NCBI GenBank assembly: GCA_036873755.1
Contig: JAVTVY010017459.1
Coordinates: forward strand, 1 to 64,000
DNA: 64,000 bases
DNA from: Hanleya hanleyi
Taxonomy: Eukaryota; Mollusca; Polyplacophora; Lepidopleurida; Hanleyidae
Direction: 5' to 3'
Shown here: piece by piece, positions 1 to 12,716 of the stretch
How positions within the stretch are numbered: position 1 is the stretch's first letter
How the letters are laid out: every line of letters begins with the position of its first letter
The notes under the pieces: generated by a model
Database searches by the model: none
What the model was told of the DNA's origin: nothing
Seen by the model: only the letters and a program-made list of their open reading frames with translations
Translations under genes and position numbers: made by a program

Positions 1-816
1 AGATCGAAGTGATAGACCTGATACTAAATTTATTGAAAAATAACTTTCAAGGAAATATAAATTTTCCATTTTGATCGGCAAATTAAGCGAGAAGGGAGAC
101 TGAAGAGTGCAGATTTTCGCGCTATGACTAAATCCTCGAAATTTGTTTGGATTTCCAAATATTTGAAAGCCTTTTTGATTTGCAAAAAGTAACGACTGAA
201 CCGAATATTTTGAAACTTGGCATACACGATACTTGTACCAAAACATTGCCAAAGCCATCATGGTGAGTTCGTTTGTCAATTCAGTATAGACGGCACGGCC
301 GAGTCAAAATCGTCGGATTTTGAATGGGGAAAGTGAATATATATATATATGGTATCCGAACTATTACGCAATCCCTACAATTGTGGGTTACAAGTTGAAA
401 ATTACTTCCCTTGGCATAAAAACACTGGCAGATGGCGCTTTTTCTACAATTACCACTACCTCCGCTGATATATCTTTCACTGTATTATTGCCACTGCCGC
501 AGGTTTTGACTACAATGTAGTCATTTCTCACTTGTTACTGTCCGTTGGACTGTAGAAAATATGTTATAATTTCGTTGTTTTTACTTATGAGTAAGATGTC
601 TAGAAATGAAATTTTATCTGCATTTTGCTCTACTTTGAATTATATATACTTGCATCAAGACTGTTAAGGGTGTCACAGGGGCTATCAAAGTTATCCCATT
701 CTGTATCTCAAATCACAAAGCAGTCATCAAGGAAACGTTTGAATGATTCTTTGGTTATATCTTTCACTTCCTTTCCAAATTGGTATTTAACTTCAGAATA
801 TAACTGTGTTTCAAGG
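1..816. other. unannotated AT-rich flank, no gene seen
   Basis: Short open frames only, none resembling a known protein or a spliced exon. There is a short (TA)n run near 338-352. The stretch ends where the large tandem duplication begins. Confidence 0.5.
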
Positions 817-3800
817 AAGCCCAGCACTAAAGGTTGGGGCAAATTTCGTACACATTGCTGTTATTGTTATCGAGTACGAGTTGAATTGTTGAATAGTTGT
901 CAATCCAAGATTTTATGGATTTCACGCCAAACTCATGTGAAATGCTATCATATAAATTTGGGACATCCAACGTGCAAAAATGTGTTCATCGATGATTGTA
1001 TTTGGTGTGCGATTAAGATAATCGATCCCATCTCTGATGTTTGACGGGAAAACTTGATATATGGTTTTAAAAGAATATCAAATGGGTCTAAATGTTAGAT
1101 CCGCAGGATTATGAACACTGACGCATTCATTTTTTTTTGTTCTTGGATAGCCTGGATTGATTCTTTAGATTTATTGAATTTGGGTAATCCATATAATTGG
1201 CTAGTTTTGGACTCAAACATAACAAGATTGTTTTTTTTTGCTGATTTACTCAAGTTCTGACAAGGACTTTGGGTGAGTTCTTCAATTTTGTTCTTACTTC
1301 TGTCATTATTTGCTTCTAGAGTTTTATAGTCTTGATTGTCGCTTAATATTCCATACATTTTGTCTTGATAATATATATATATATAACTAGTCGAATGTTG
1401 ATGAACTTTTGAACCGTTTTGAACATATTATTCCGCACGTGATATAAACAGATCAGATTACGAACTTCTCAGGGCGTCACAGAGGAGAATTATGCCCTTA
1501 CCCGCCGCTAACGACGCCCGCAATAATTGATTTGGTCACACGTTGCACTGGACATATCATCTGTCAAATGATACAGAAACCAGTGGATGAAGGTAATTAT
1601 ATCGTCTGTCGTATGATAGAGAAGCCAGTTGAGGAAGAAAATTATATCATCTGTCAAATTTTATAGAAGCAGATTGATGAATGCAATTTGCCATTATTGC
1701 ATCATACTTGTTCGGGATCAGGTTTTGATCGTTCTTGAGGTTTGTTACTAATCACAATTTCCTGGTTATACTCAACGAGATATAGCTACATTCAATTCAA
1801 TAATGCACTTAGACAATTGTGAGTGAACCATGCAGTCGTCAGACAGATTTATAATAGCGGATGTCAGATATAAAGTAGAGACAATATTACTTTATCGTTG
1901 GTGCAGGAAAGTATTTCACCTGAACAATAAAATAGTAAGTACCTGTAATGTTTGGATATACATTATGGGAGGTTCCCTACACTTTGATAGATGGGATCAC
2001 GTCCAATAGTCGAGACACTTTCTCGATGCCTTCGAGATGAATCGAGAAATTACTCGGTTGAAACCGTGAGGGTAGAACCAGGACCCATGGCGACGTATCC
2101 CAGCTTCATCGCGATGGAAATGTCCCGGTTTTCCAGATGAATGATAAATTAATCGGTAATCTCGAAAGGAGCCCCGGTTTATACATGTCCGTGTTTTGTT
2201 GTCGTTACTTTGGCCGTTTCTTAGCTTCTTTGGCGACCAGAGTGTCGCGTGGGTATCATATTTCCGAGGCCCACGTCGCATATCCTGGCCCAAAATAGAA
2301 TCCCGACAACGAACTTTTCTGAAAGGTGTTTTCTATGTTATTCGACTTTTAATCGATCTATTCATGTCCTGTTGTTTCCTGATTCTAATCGAAAGAATGC
2401 GTTTCATTTATCTATATAATTATGAATATAAACTTGAATGTTTTTCTCTCACAGGATAGGGATAGGAAATACTTATTCAACACTTCGATCGAGGTTTATA
2501 TTTATATTCTCCGGTTTTCCAGGAAATTATCAACCCCTCCTGTGGCCTACAAAGCCACAGTGTATCTGTATAATCTCTGACGAACGTTGTACCACAATTT
2601 TCAAGTCAAGATGCTATCAAAAAAATATTCACCTCACCCTCTCCCCACCGGAGACTACCCTATGCCGAAAGACGGATGGAATGCACACCATGTGCCGCGG
2701 TGCGGATGGCCGTCGACTAATAAATTCCTCTGAAATCCATGGCGGATTTGAAACTATGTACGTTCTGCTATGTACTATATACTGCAAATTTAGTAACTTC
2801 AATACGGAATAATCAACGACTAAATTTAACATTGCGTATATGCAATTATACCAATTTCCTTACAATATGAACTGTCATATTGTCCACCACGTATCTTGAA
2901 GGTATGGAGCACTACTATTGCTCTCCCCTGTCTCGTGATATTTACAGCATAGATTTATTGATTTTATTGACCGATATTGTAAAGTGTAGTCTATATAGAT
3001 ATGTAAACTTATTGGCGAACATTGTATATAATAATTTCAAAGTTTATTTGGAATATATGAAAGAAACAAAATTCTCGAAATGACATGAAAACTGACAAAG
3101 ATGATTGCTGAGCTGGTCAACTTTCTTCCATTGTGAACTCTATCGATGACGTCACTCCCTTCTGCACGTGCGGGAGCTATTTTTAACTCGACTTTTCTGC
3201 TCAGTTCTCACCGTGGACAGCATCAGTTATCGAACACCCATCGTGAACAAGAATTTAACGCTGAAGTACAATGTGTTTTCAAGTTTTGTGCATGAGAATC
3301 GTTAGTAGGAGTTCTGTCATGAAAAGTGATACTATCGTTGTCGAATTTTTATATGTACTTACTTGACTGTGAGATCTGGAAGACAAGGGGTAGGTCGAAA
3401 TTTGCACCCTCAACAACAAGAGAAATTTCTAATTTGGATGAAAACAAAAATATCCAATTATTTTTTTTTAGAGTTTCGTCAGTACCTAGAATTCTAGATC
3501 TCGCATAAAAACTAGCAATGATCTCCCCTTTGTTCTGACATCTTATTGCCTCATCATCACGTGCACAGCACGTTCGCACGAGATAAGTGTTCGACAACTG
3601 ATCTGTCCGATAACTAATCCGACAGCCGTACTGTTAGCAATATCCATCATCAAAAGCGCTGTAGCAATTATTTACCACTATTGATCTTGTTCTATTAATA
3701 AAATCCAAGACAGTGATAACAGAAAAAGCGATAATTAAATATGACTGAACGTAATACCTACCTTTAAGATGACAAGTAAGGAAGGGTTGTCTACAGGTTG

Positions 3801-5272
3801 ATGGGGAAAATTAACCATCCTATCGATCGCAATGAGTGATTCGCTGTGCAGTACCACAGCAATAAGAAATCTCAATTATTGGCTTCGAGAAATAGTAATA
3901 AATATAGTGAGCGTTGTTCCTTCTACCAGTTGCTTTACTCTACTCCTGTGTTGCAGGTGAAGAGATGTTAGGCTTGACACAGGTCGATTATCATAGTGTC
4001 ATGAAATAATAACGTCCAGCTTTTAATCTCTCTGGTCTGGCCTCTAGCAAGGTGATCTAATACTATACCGCATAACCTTCTATAATTAAAGGCAAGATAG
4101 AATGAAGGTGCACCGAATCATCCCTCGAAGAGAGGGACAATGGACGTATCATTATGTACCACACCGACAGGCTTCACTGGTCCTTTTATGTCGTACGTAT
4201 GGTGCTCAATTAAAATGCAGCTAAGCGTGTAGTGTAACAATTCACACATCACCAACAAGTTTTGTTACAATTTACTTTTCAAATTCATGTATTTTCTGTG
4301 CTATTCAAAAATGTATCCAATGTACATCAGCTCAGCTTTAGTCGTTTAATCCAAGACATCTATTGTATAGACATAATATGTTGGTTTGCAACTAACAAAG
4401 GTCTTCGCTCGCGAATGCCGTGAATGAGGCTACATGTGTTACTTGTAACTATGCGTATATCAGGATACTACATCAACAGTCAGATTTACTCTGGTTGCTT
4501 ACGGATCAGATCAAAGGACGTCTGCAGATGTTGCTTTCAGATTACTAGAGATGAGTAATTCAAATTTTCTCGCTAGTAACTTCTCGGTTATCATCGAAAA
4601 TATTCTTTCAATATACATTCTCCCTATTTAAACTGAACTCTTTCCACTGCAAAATAAGCCAACATATCCTTGAAACAAATACACTTGTAAAAATATCTGG
4701 AAAATCACAAACAAACAAATGCAACTTGTGTCAAGATGATAAAGGGACCATATAACTTATTCTGAGAAAATAAATACTGCATTGATCTTTGGAATCTTTC
4801 GCGGGTCTGCGTTGGTGAAACCAACACATGCATACATGGAAAGCACGCACGTTGTACTTGTGAGAGATAGCAATTTGATACAATTTGTATCTGTTAACAA
4901 CGAACTATGGCCATGCCTTCGACATGAATGCAATTCCCAATTTGAGTTACCGTGAAGAGCATATAAACTAATAATAATAACAGAAATTCACGGGAGTCCA
5001 GGCACATTGGAAGTGTTTCTTTTTTGTCATCGAAATTGAAATCTAAACGGGTACAAAACAAAACAAGTAATTAGCACTGCATATATAGAAATTTTGATTG
5101 ATATTTACAAGTACATGTATATTGTTCTTTTTTATTTAATATTTTATCCCGTGTAACTGATTTGCCCCTCATATTCAGAGTATATCATGTATATATTTAT
5201 ACATATTAATCCTATCTGGCCTGACTGGGCCATTATGGGGGGGGGGGGGGGGGGAATGGCCATGTTGGGTAC
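817..5272. repeat. 4456-bp tandem duplication, copy 1
   Basis: Copy 1 starts at 'aagcccagcactaaagg' and ends in 'gccatgttgggtac', directly followed by the same start sequence at 5273. All landmarks I compared recur 4456 bases downstream with no indel until the G-run near 5237 (18 G here, G12TGG in copy 2). I recognise no gene inside. It holds a roughly 48-bp local repeat x3 (1554-1690), an (AT)n run near 1370-1385, and a CRE-like TGACGTCA with E-box CACGTG around 3148-3172. It ends inside a TTAA-flanked MITE relative (5210-5272). Near-identity means either a very recent duplication or an assembly artefact. Confidence 0.95.
3120..3320 (+). promoter_or_regulatory. possible promoter-like segment (CRE + E-box), within the duplication
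   Basis: 'gatgacgtcactccc' (about 3146-3160) holds a CRE-like palindrome, followed by CACGTG at about 3167 and a TATA-like 'ctatttttaac' about 10 bases later. This spacing could be a core promoter, but no downstream coding exon is recognised. The same segment occurs again in copy 2 (about 7576-7776). Motif-based inference only. Confidence 0.25.
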
Positions 5273-8200
5273 AAGCCCAGCACTAAAGGTTGGGGCAAAT
5301 TTCGTACACATTGCTGTTATTGTTATCGAGTACGAGTTGAATTGTTGAATAGTTGTCAATCCAAGATTTTATGGATTTCACGCCAAACTCATGTGAAATG
5401 CTATCATATAAATTTGGGACATCCAACGTGCAAAAATGTGTTCATCGATGATTGTATTTGGTGTGCGATTAAGATAATCGATCCCATCTCTGATGTTTGA
5501 CGGGAAAACTTGATATATGGTTTTAAAAGAATATCAAATGGGTCTAAATGTTAGATCCGCAGGATTATGAACACTGACGCATTCATTTTTTTTTGTTCTT
5601 GGATAGCCTGGATTGATTCTTTAGATTTATTGAATTTGGGTAATCCATATAATTGGCTAGTTTTGGACTCAAACATAACAAGATTGTTTTTTTTTGCTGA
5701 TTTACTCAAGTTCTGACAAGGACTTTGGGTGAGTTCTTCAATTTTGTTCTTACTTCTGTCATTATTTGCTTCTAGAGTTTTATAGTCTTGATTGTCGCTT
5801 AATATTCCATACATTTTGTCTTGATAATATATATATATATAACTAGTCGAATGTTGATGAACTTTTGAACCGTTTTGAACATATTATTCCGCACGTGATA
5901 TAAACAGATCAGATTACGAACTTCTCAGGGCGTCACAGAGGAGAATTATGCCCTTACCCGCCGCTAACGACGCCCGCAATAATTGATTTGGTCACACGTT
6001 GCACTGGACATATCATCTGTCAAATGATACAGAAACCAGTGGATGAAGGTAATTATATCGTCTGTCGTATGATAGAGAAGCCAGTTGAGGAAGAAAATTA
6101 TATCATCTGTCAAATTTTATAGAAGCAGATTGATGAATGCAATTTGCCATTATTGCATCATACTTGTTCGGGATCAGGTTTTGATCGTTCTTGAGGTTTG
6201 TTACTAATCACAATTTCCTGGTTATACTCAACGAGATATAGCTACATTCAATTCAATAATGCACTTAGACAATTGTGAGTGAACCATGCAGTCGTCAGAC
6301 AGATTTATAATAGCGGATGTCAGATATAAAGTAGAGACAATATTACTTTATCGTTGGTGCAGGAAAGTATTTCACCTGAACAATAAAATAGTAAGTACCT
6401 GTAATGTTTGGATATACATTATGGGAGGTTCCCTACACTTTGATAGATGGGATCACGTCCAATAGTCGAGACACTTTCTCGATGCCTTCGAGATGAATCG
6501 AGAAATTACTCGGTTGAAACCGTGAGGGTAGAACCAGGACCCATGGCGACGTATCCCAGCTTCATCGCGATGGAAATGTCCCGGTTTTCCAGATGAATGA
6601 TAAATTAATCGGTAATCTCGAAAGGAGCCCCGGTTTATACATGTCCGTGTTTTGTTGTCGTTACTTTGGCCGTTTCTTAGCTTCTTTGGCGACCAGAGTG
6701 TCGCGTGGGTATCATATTTCCGAGGCCCACGTCGCATATCCTGGCCCAAAATAGAATCCCGACAACGAACTTTTCTGAAAGGTGTTTTCTATGTTATTCG
6801 ACTTTTAATCGATCTATTCATGTCCTGTTGTTTCCTGATTCTAATCGAAAGAATGCGTTTCATTTATCTATATAATTATGAATATAAACTTGAATGTTTT
6901 TCTCTCACAGGATAGGGATAGGAAATACTTATTCAACACTTCGATCGAGGTTTATATTTATATTCTCCGGTTTTCCAGGAAATTATCAACCCCTCCTGTG
7001 GCCTACAAAGCCACAGTGTATCTGTATAATCTCTGACGAACGTTGTACCACAATTTTCAAGTCAAGATGCTATCAAAAAAATATTCACCTCACCCTCTCC
7101 CCACCGGAGACTACCCTATGCCGAAAGACGGATGGAATGCACACCATGTGCCGCGGTGCGGATGGCCGTCGACTAATAAATTCCTCTGAAATCCATGGCG
7201 GATTTGAAACTATGTACGTTCTGCTATGTACTATATACTGCAAATTTAGTAACTTCAATACGGAATAATCAACGACTAAATTTAACATTGCGTATATGCA
7301 ATTATACCAATTTCCTTACAATATGAACTGTCATATTGTCCACCACGTATCTTGAAGGTATGGAGCACTACTATTGCTCTCCCCTGTCTCGTGATATTTA
7401 CAGCATAGATTTATTGATTTTATTGACCGATATTGTAAAGTGTAGTCTATATAGATATGTAAACTTATTGGCGAACATTGTATATAATAATTTCAAAGTT
7501 TATTTGGAATATATGAAAGAAACAAAATTCTCGAAATGACATGAAAACTGACAAAGATGATTGCTGAGCTGGTCAACTTTCTTCCATTGTGAACTCTATC
7601 GATGACGTCACTCCCTTCTGCACGTGCGGGAGCTATTTTTAACTCGACTTTTCTGCTCAGTTCTCACCGTGGACAGCATCAGTTATCGAACACCCATCGT
7701 GAACAAGAATTTAACGCTGAAGTACAATGTGTTTTCAAGTTTTGTGCATGAGAATCGTTAGTAGGAGTTCTGTCATGAAAAGTGATACTATCGTTGTCGA
7801 ATTTTTATATGTACTTACTTGACTGTGAGATCTGGAAGACAAGGGGTAGGTCGAAATTTGCACCCTCAACAACAAGAGAAATTTCTAATTTGGATGAAAA
7901 CAAAAATATCCAATTATTTTTTTTTAGAGTTTCGTCAGTACCTAGAATTCTAGATCTCGCATAAAAACTAGCAATGATCTCCCCTTTGTTCTGACATCTT
8001 ATTGCCTCATCATCACGTGCACAGCACGTTCGCACGAGATAAGTGTTCGACAACTGATCTGTCCGATAACTAATCCGACAGCCGTACTGTTAGCAATATC
8101 CATCATCAAAAGCGCTGTAGCAATTATTTACCACTATTGATCTTGTTCTATTAATAAAATCCAAGACAGTGATAACAGAAAAAGCGATAATTAAATATGA

Positions 8201-9728
8201 CTGAACGTAATACCTACCTTTAAGATGACAAGTAAGGAAGGGTTGTCTACAGGTTGATGGGGAAAATTAACCATCCTATCGATCGCAATGAGTGATTCGC
8301 TGTGCAGTACCACAGCAATAAGAAATCTCAATTATTGGCTTCGAGAAATAGTAATAAATATAGTGAGCGTTGTTCCTTCTACCAGTTGCTTTACTCTACT
8401 CCTGTGTTGCAGGTGAAGAGATGTTAGGCTTGACACAGGTCGATTATCATAGTGTCATGAAATAATAACGTCCAGCTTTTAATCTCTCTGGTCTGGCCTC
8501 TAGCAAGGTGATCTAATACTATACCGCATAACCTTCTATAATTAAAGGCAAGATAGAATGAAGGTGCACCGAATCATCCCTCGAAGAGAGGGACAATGGA
8601 CGTATCATTATGTACCACACCGACAGGCTTCACTGGTCCTTTTATGTCGTACGTATGGTGCTCAATTAAAATGCAGCTAAGCGTGTAGTGTAACAATTCA
8701 CACATCACCAACAAGTTTTGTTACAATTTACTTTTCAAATTCATGTATTTTCTGTGCTATTCAAAAATGTATCCAATGTACATCAGCTCAGCTTTAGTCG
8801 TTTAATCCAAGACATCTATTGTATAGACATAATATGTTGGTTTGCAACTAACAAAGGTCTTCGCTCGCGAATGCCGTGAATGAGGCTACATGTGTTACTT
8901 GTAACTATGCGTATATCAGGATACTACATCAACAGTCAGATTTACTCTGGTTGCTTACGGATCAGATCAAAGGACGTCTGCAGATGTTGCTTTCAGATTA
9001 CTAGAGATGAGTAATTCAAATTTTCTCGCTAGTAACTTCTCGGTTATCATCGAAAATATTCTTTCAATATACATTCTCCCTATTTAAACTGAACTCTTTC
9101 CACTGCAAAATAAGCCAACATATCCTTGAAACAAATACACTTGTAAAAATATCTGGAAAATCACAAACAAACAAATGCAACTTGTGTCAAGATGATAAAG
9201 GGACCATATAACTTATTCTGAGAAAATAAATACTGCATTGATCTTTGGAATCTTTCGCGGGTCTGCGTTGGTGAAACCAACACATGCATACATGGAAAGC
9301 ACGCACGTTGTACTTGTGAGAGATAGCAATTTGATACAATTTGTATCTGTTAACAACGAACTATGGCCATGCCTTCGACATGAATGCAATTCCCAATTTG
9401 AGTTACCGTGAAGAGCATATAAACTAATAATAATAACAGAAATTCACGGGAGTCCAGGCACATTGGAAGTGTTTCTTTTTTGTCATCGAAATTGAAATCT
9501 AAACGGGTACAAAACAAAACAAGTAATTAGCACTGCATATATAGAAATTTTGATTGATATTTACAAGTACATGTATATTGTTCTTTTTTATTTAATATTT
9601 TATCCCGTGTAACTGATTTGCCCCTCATATTCAGAGTATATCATGTATATATTTATACATATTAATCCTATCTGGCCTGACTGGGCCATTATGGGGGGGG
9701 GGGGTGGAATGGCCATGTTGGGTACAAG
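5273..9728. repeat. 4456-bp tandem duplication, copy 2
   Basis: Head-to-tail copy of 817-5272, three bases shorter because of the G-run. The last shared bases are 'gttgggtacaag' (about 9717-9728), after which the sequence becomes unique. The 'aag' at the end is microhomology with the start of the unit. The same CRE/E-box cluster recurs near 7604-7628 and the 48-bp local repeat at about 6010-6146. No coding gene recognised. Confidence 0.95.
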
Positions 9729-9762
9729 AAAGTGATATTTTTGCCCAGATCAGATATGGTTA
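9666..9762. mobile_element. mini piggyBac-type MITE (TTAA-flanked, ~95 bp)
   Basis: A TTAA at 9662-9665 precedes 'tcctatctggcctgactggg'. The far end reads 'gcccagatcagatatgg' followed by TTAA near 9761. Read on the other strand, that end is CCATATCTGATCTGGGC, which resembles the left terminus. These are degenerate versions of the termini of the larger elements at 22129 and 53677. The G-run that varies between the two 4.5-kb copies lies inside it. Confidence 0.55.
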
Positions 9763-10200
9763 ATGGGAGTTATTAAATGCCTCTCTGGTTGATGCAGATA
9801 TGTATGATCATGATGCTGATATGAATGATCATAATGCTGTCTTTTTCCTGAGTAACTATATCATATATTCATGTCATATACTGGTAACGTACCTGACTCG
9901 GGGGTTATTCAGGTACAGAGTAACTACGAATCTGATATAGTGGTAAGAGAGTAACTGAACCGGAATCATTTTGGTACGGGGTAATTATATATGCACTATT
10001 ATGGTAACTTACTTGCCTCTGTCATTATTTTCTACAATTCCTACTTTTAGCAACCTGGCTTGTCTCCAAACCCGAACCACAAAAATGGCCTCAATTAATA
10101 TTTAGTAGGTTTTTTTTCAGTTTTTCTGAGATACGATAAAAAATAAGCTCATTCCGCACGATATCATCACAGTTAATTTGTGAGACGGGCAAACAAACTG
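9729..10200. other. intergenic, nothing recognised
   Basis: Locally repetitive text ('gatcatgatgctgatatgaatgatcataatgctg' region near 9807-9840, and recurring 'gtaactac/gtaactgaac' phrases at 9880-10010) but no gene or classified element. Confidence 0.4.
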
Positions 10201-10204
10201 ACCC

Positions 10205-10660
10205 AATTATATGTATGAGTGCCTATCATATATGTATAAGTGCCTATCATATACATGTAGGTATGAGTGCATATCATATAGGTATGAGTGTATATCATAT
10301 ATGTATGAGTGTATGCCGCATATGTATGAGTGGATATCATATAGGTATGAACGTATATCACATATGTATGAATGTATATCATATATGTGTGAGTGTATAT
10401 CGTATATGTATGAGTGTATATCATATAGGTATGAGTGTATATCACATGAGTATGAGTGTATATCATATATGTATGAGTGTATATCATATATGTATGAGTG
10501 TATATCATGTATGTATGAGTGTACATCGTTTAAGTATGAGTGTATATCATATAGGTATAAGTGTATATGATATAGGCACGAGTGTATATCATATAATTAT
10601 GTATGTCTGTATATCGTATGAGTGCATAACATATATGATATGTATGAATAAATATCATAT
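10205..10660. repeat. 21-bp minisatellite (about 20 units)
   Basis: Unit close to 'tatgtatgagtgtatatcata' (21 bases), repeated about 20 times with point changes, degenerating at both ends. Because 21 is a multiple of 3 and the unit has few stops, long frames stay open on both strands (10173-10526 on -, 10211-10570 and 10215-10748 on +), giving heptad peptides such as MYECISY. These are not genes. Confidence 0.93.
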
Positions 10661-12189
10661 GTGTATGAACACGACTTTGACAGTTGACTCGATCGGTATA
10701 GACCGTCTACAAAAAGAATTCCTGTATCGATGGCATTACAATCGATAACAATGCGGGACCTCAATCTGATTAAAAACAGCCCCAGTAACCGATTCTCTGA
10801 TTGGATCGAATCTCTTTCCTATCTCAAGGCCGTTCGGTAAGTCATCTTCAACCAATCAACGCAACGTACGGCGTGGCATGACACGATGTCTTCTTACTGG
10901 AAACTGAGAAGTTTTAAAATAACCAAAATTGAAACTGCATATCTGCAGCGAAATATATGGCCAGCCCATAAGCATTACGAAAAGGGATGAATAATTATAT
11001 ATGATTGAAATGTGTTTTATATTTATCCAAAAAGTATTATTATTATTATTATTATTATTATCATTATTATGTGTTTTATATTTATCCAAAAATTATTCGA
11101 ACTAAGTTGCGTAACTGTTTCGGCATCACGTGGGGTATTTGGTGCTGTGAATTGGATGCCAACTTGTCCCGATTCTTCGACCTCGAGCCCTTGAAATTGA
11201 AATCAATATCATCGGCGATCTCCATCTTACTTTATTTACAAAATCTTGAATTAACGGGATCTCTGGTTGATCTCGGTCAACTAGCTACCGAGAAGCGTTC
11301 ATTGGTTCGACAAGTGATGACGTCACAACTAATCTATTTTTGTTATTTCGTCACCTGCTCCAGCAGAAGTGCTACCGTAACACTACAGCAAAACTGAGGA
11401 GATAAAACTTTCTGGCCTACTAGTCTATTCCAGTGTGGCCCTGTTTGGCCTGTTAAAAGCTAAGATTCAGAAGACCGTTATTAAATCAAAGATGGCGTCC
11501 GGGCGTGGCATTGAAGCTAAAATTCGCCCTTCAGGTTACCAATTTTGGCGCATTTTCAGAGAAGATTTTACAGTGAAAATTTTCACAATTTCCTTCTTTC
11601 TAACTCTTTCAAACGGGCAAAAAAAACCCAAAAAAACCCACACAAATATTGGCGTCCAGATGGAACCATCTTCTCTTCATGCAGTTTAAGTCAAAGTCAA
11701 CTCTACAAGAAAAGACCACTCCATCGATGCGTAAGTTCTTTTATCAATGCCACGCTGACCATGCGAGACAAGGATTTTTCATAGTTTGTCATTCATTTAG
11801 GTGCACTTGTCTTGCCAAATCTATCTGGCTCTAACAGTTGTGACTACACACAAAATCAATACATTGCTTCTGTTCGATATATATATTTTTACTGCTTTTC
11901 TCCCGTGATGTGTCTTTTTAGAATCGGATTTTACAGAGGCGGTCTATAAATTCATAAACACTTACGCCAAATTATGACGAGAAGCGTAAAGAATTCTCTT
12001 CTTGCAATTCCTACTGGAAAGCATAATTATAGGTATCATTCACTGACCACAAGCCCTTGATCATGCCAATAGTAGGATGACAATGAAATACGCTATGCAT
12101 GGCGTGAATCTGCTCAATTTGAAACAACTTTGACTTGAAAACGTGGACTTTCTTATGGCCTCCATTTTGAATTTTACAGTCATGTTTTA
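10661..12189. other. intergenic with an ATT microsatellite
   Basis: (ATT)n at about 11033-11070, flanked on both sides by the same sequence 'gtgttttatatttatcca' (about 11012 and 11071), so the microsatellite separates a 22-bp direct repeat. A CRE-like 'gatgacgtcacaac' lies near 11317. Small open frames here are not recognisable as proteins. Confidence 0.5.
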
Positions 12190-12478
12190 AGCTGAAGACT
12201 AATAATAATAATGATCTTTCTTTACCCTCGGTAGCCAGTTTGGCTATAAGCCAATCTTCCACTGAGCCGAGCACATACACAGAAATATATCTCACAATCA
12301 TACATCTTGTTTTGCGATGTGGGAGGAAAGCCGGAGTACCCGGAGGGAAACCCACGAGCACGGTCTGGGACCAGAAACCCAATTTCACATACGACTGAGT
12401 CGACGACATGCGGAATCGAACCCGGGCCGCATTGGTGAGAGTCCGAGATGTTAACCACCGGACTAACCATGCCCCCAG
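12190..12478 (-). mobile_element. tRNA-derived SINE
   Basis: On the minus strand the element begins near 12478 with a tRNA-like head: A-box-like 'tggttagtccggtggttaac' and B-box-like 'gggttcgattccgc'. The body contains 'ctccgggtactccggctttc', and the 3' end is a short (ATT)n tail at about 12200-12212. Head, body and tail are in the order expected for an RNA polymerase III-transcribed SINE. Open frames at 12011-12593 on the minus strand are read-through of this repeat. Confidence 0.8.
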
Positions 12479-12479
12479 C

Positions 12480-12716
12480 CAGGACAAGTCCCAATTCACA
12501 AAGGGCCATAACTCTTGACAATATAACCGAAACTCGGGGAAAAATACCACGCTGCACAACTACAAAGCACTGGCCACATTTCATGCGATTCAATCCTGTC
12601 CATCAAATATTAACCAAGATATTGCGCGGACAAATAATTCGGATGGACGGATGGACGGACAGATGGACAAAGCGATATTATGCCCCGGCCCTCTAATTAG
12701 AGGGGCATAATTGAGT
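12480..12716 (+). repeat. dispersed repeat with GGAC-rich tail and palindromic end
   Basis: After 'gggccataactcttgacaat' the sequence runs into 'ggatggacggatggacggac' (about 12642) and ends in an inverted repeat, 'attatgcccc' (12677) against 'ggggcataat' (12703). GGAC-rich 3' parts of this kind are common in molluscan interspersed repeats. It sits immediately beside the tRNA-type SINE. Confidence 0.55.

Noticed and set aside
1997..2812. Clustered small ORFs (98, 87 and 124 aa) that appear twice
   Set aside because: Their conservation between the two sites only reflects the 4456-bp duplication, not selection on protein.
10173..10748. Frames encoding MYECISY-type heptads on both strands
   Set aside because: A 21-bp repeat keeps three frames open; purely a minisatellite effect.
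12011..12593. Minus-strand ORFs of 182 and 123 aa
   Set aside because: They run through a tRNA-derived SINE with its tail and promoter boxes; no protein similarity.
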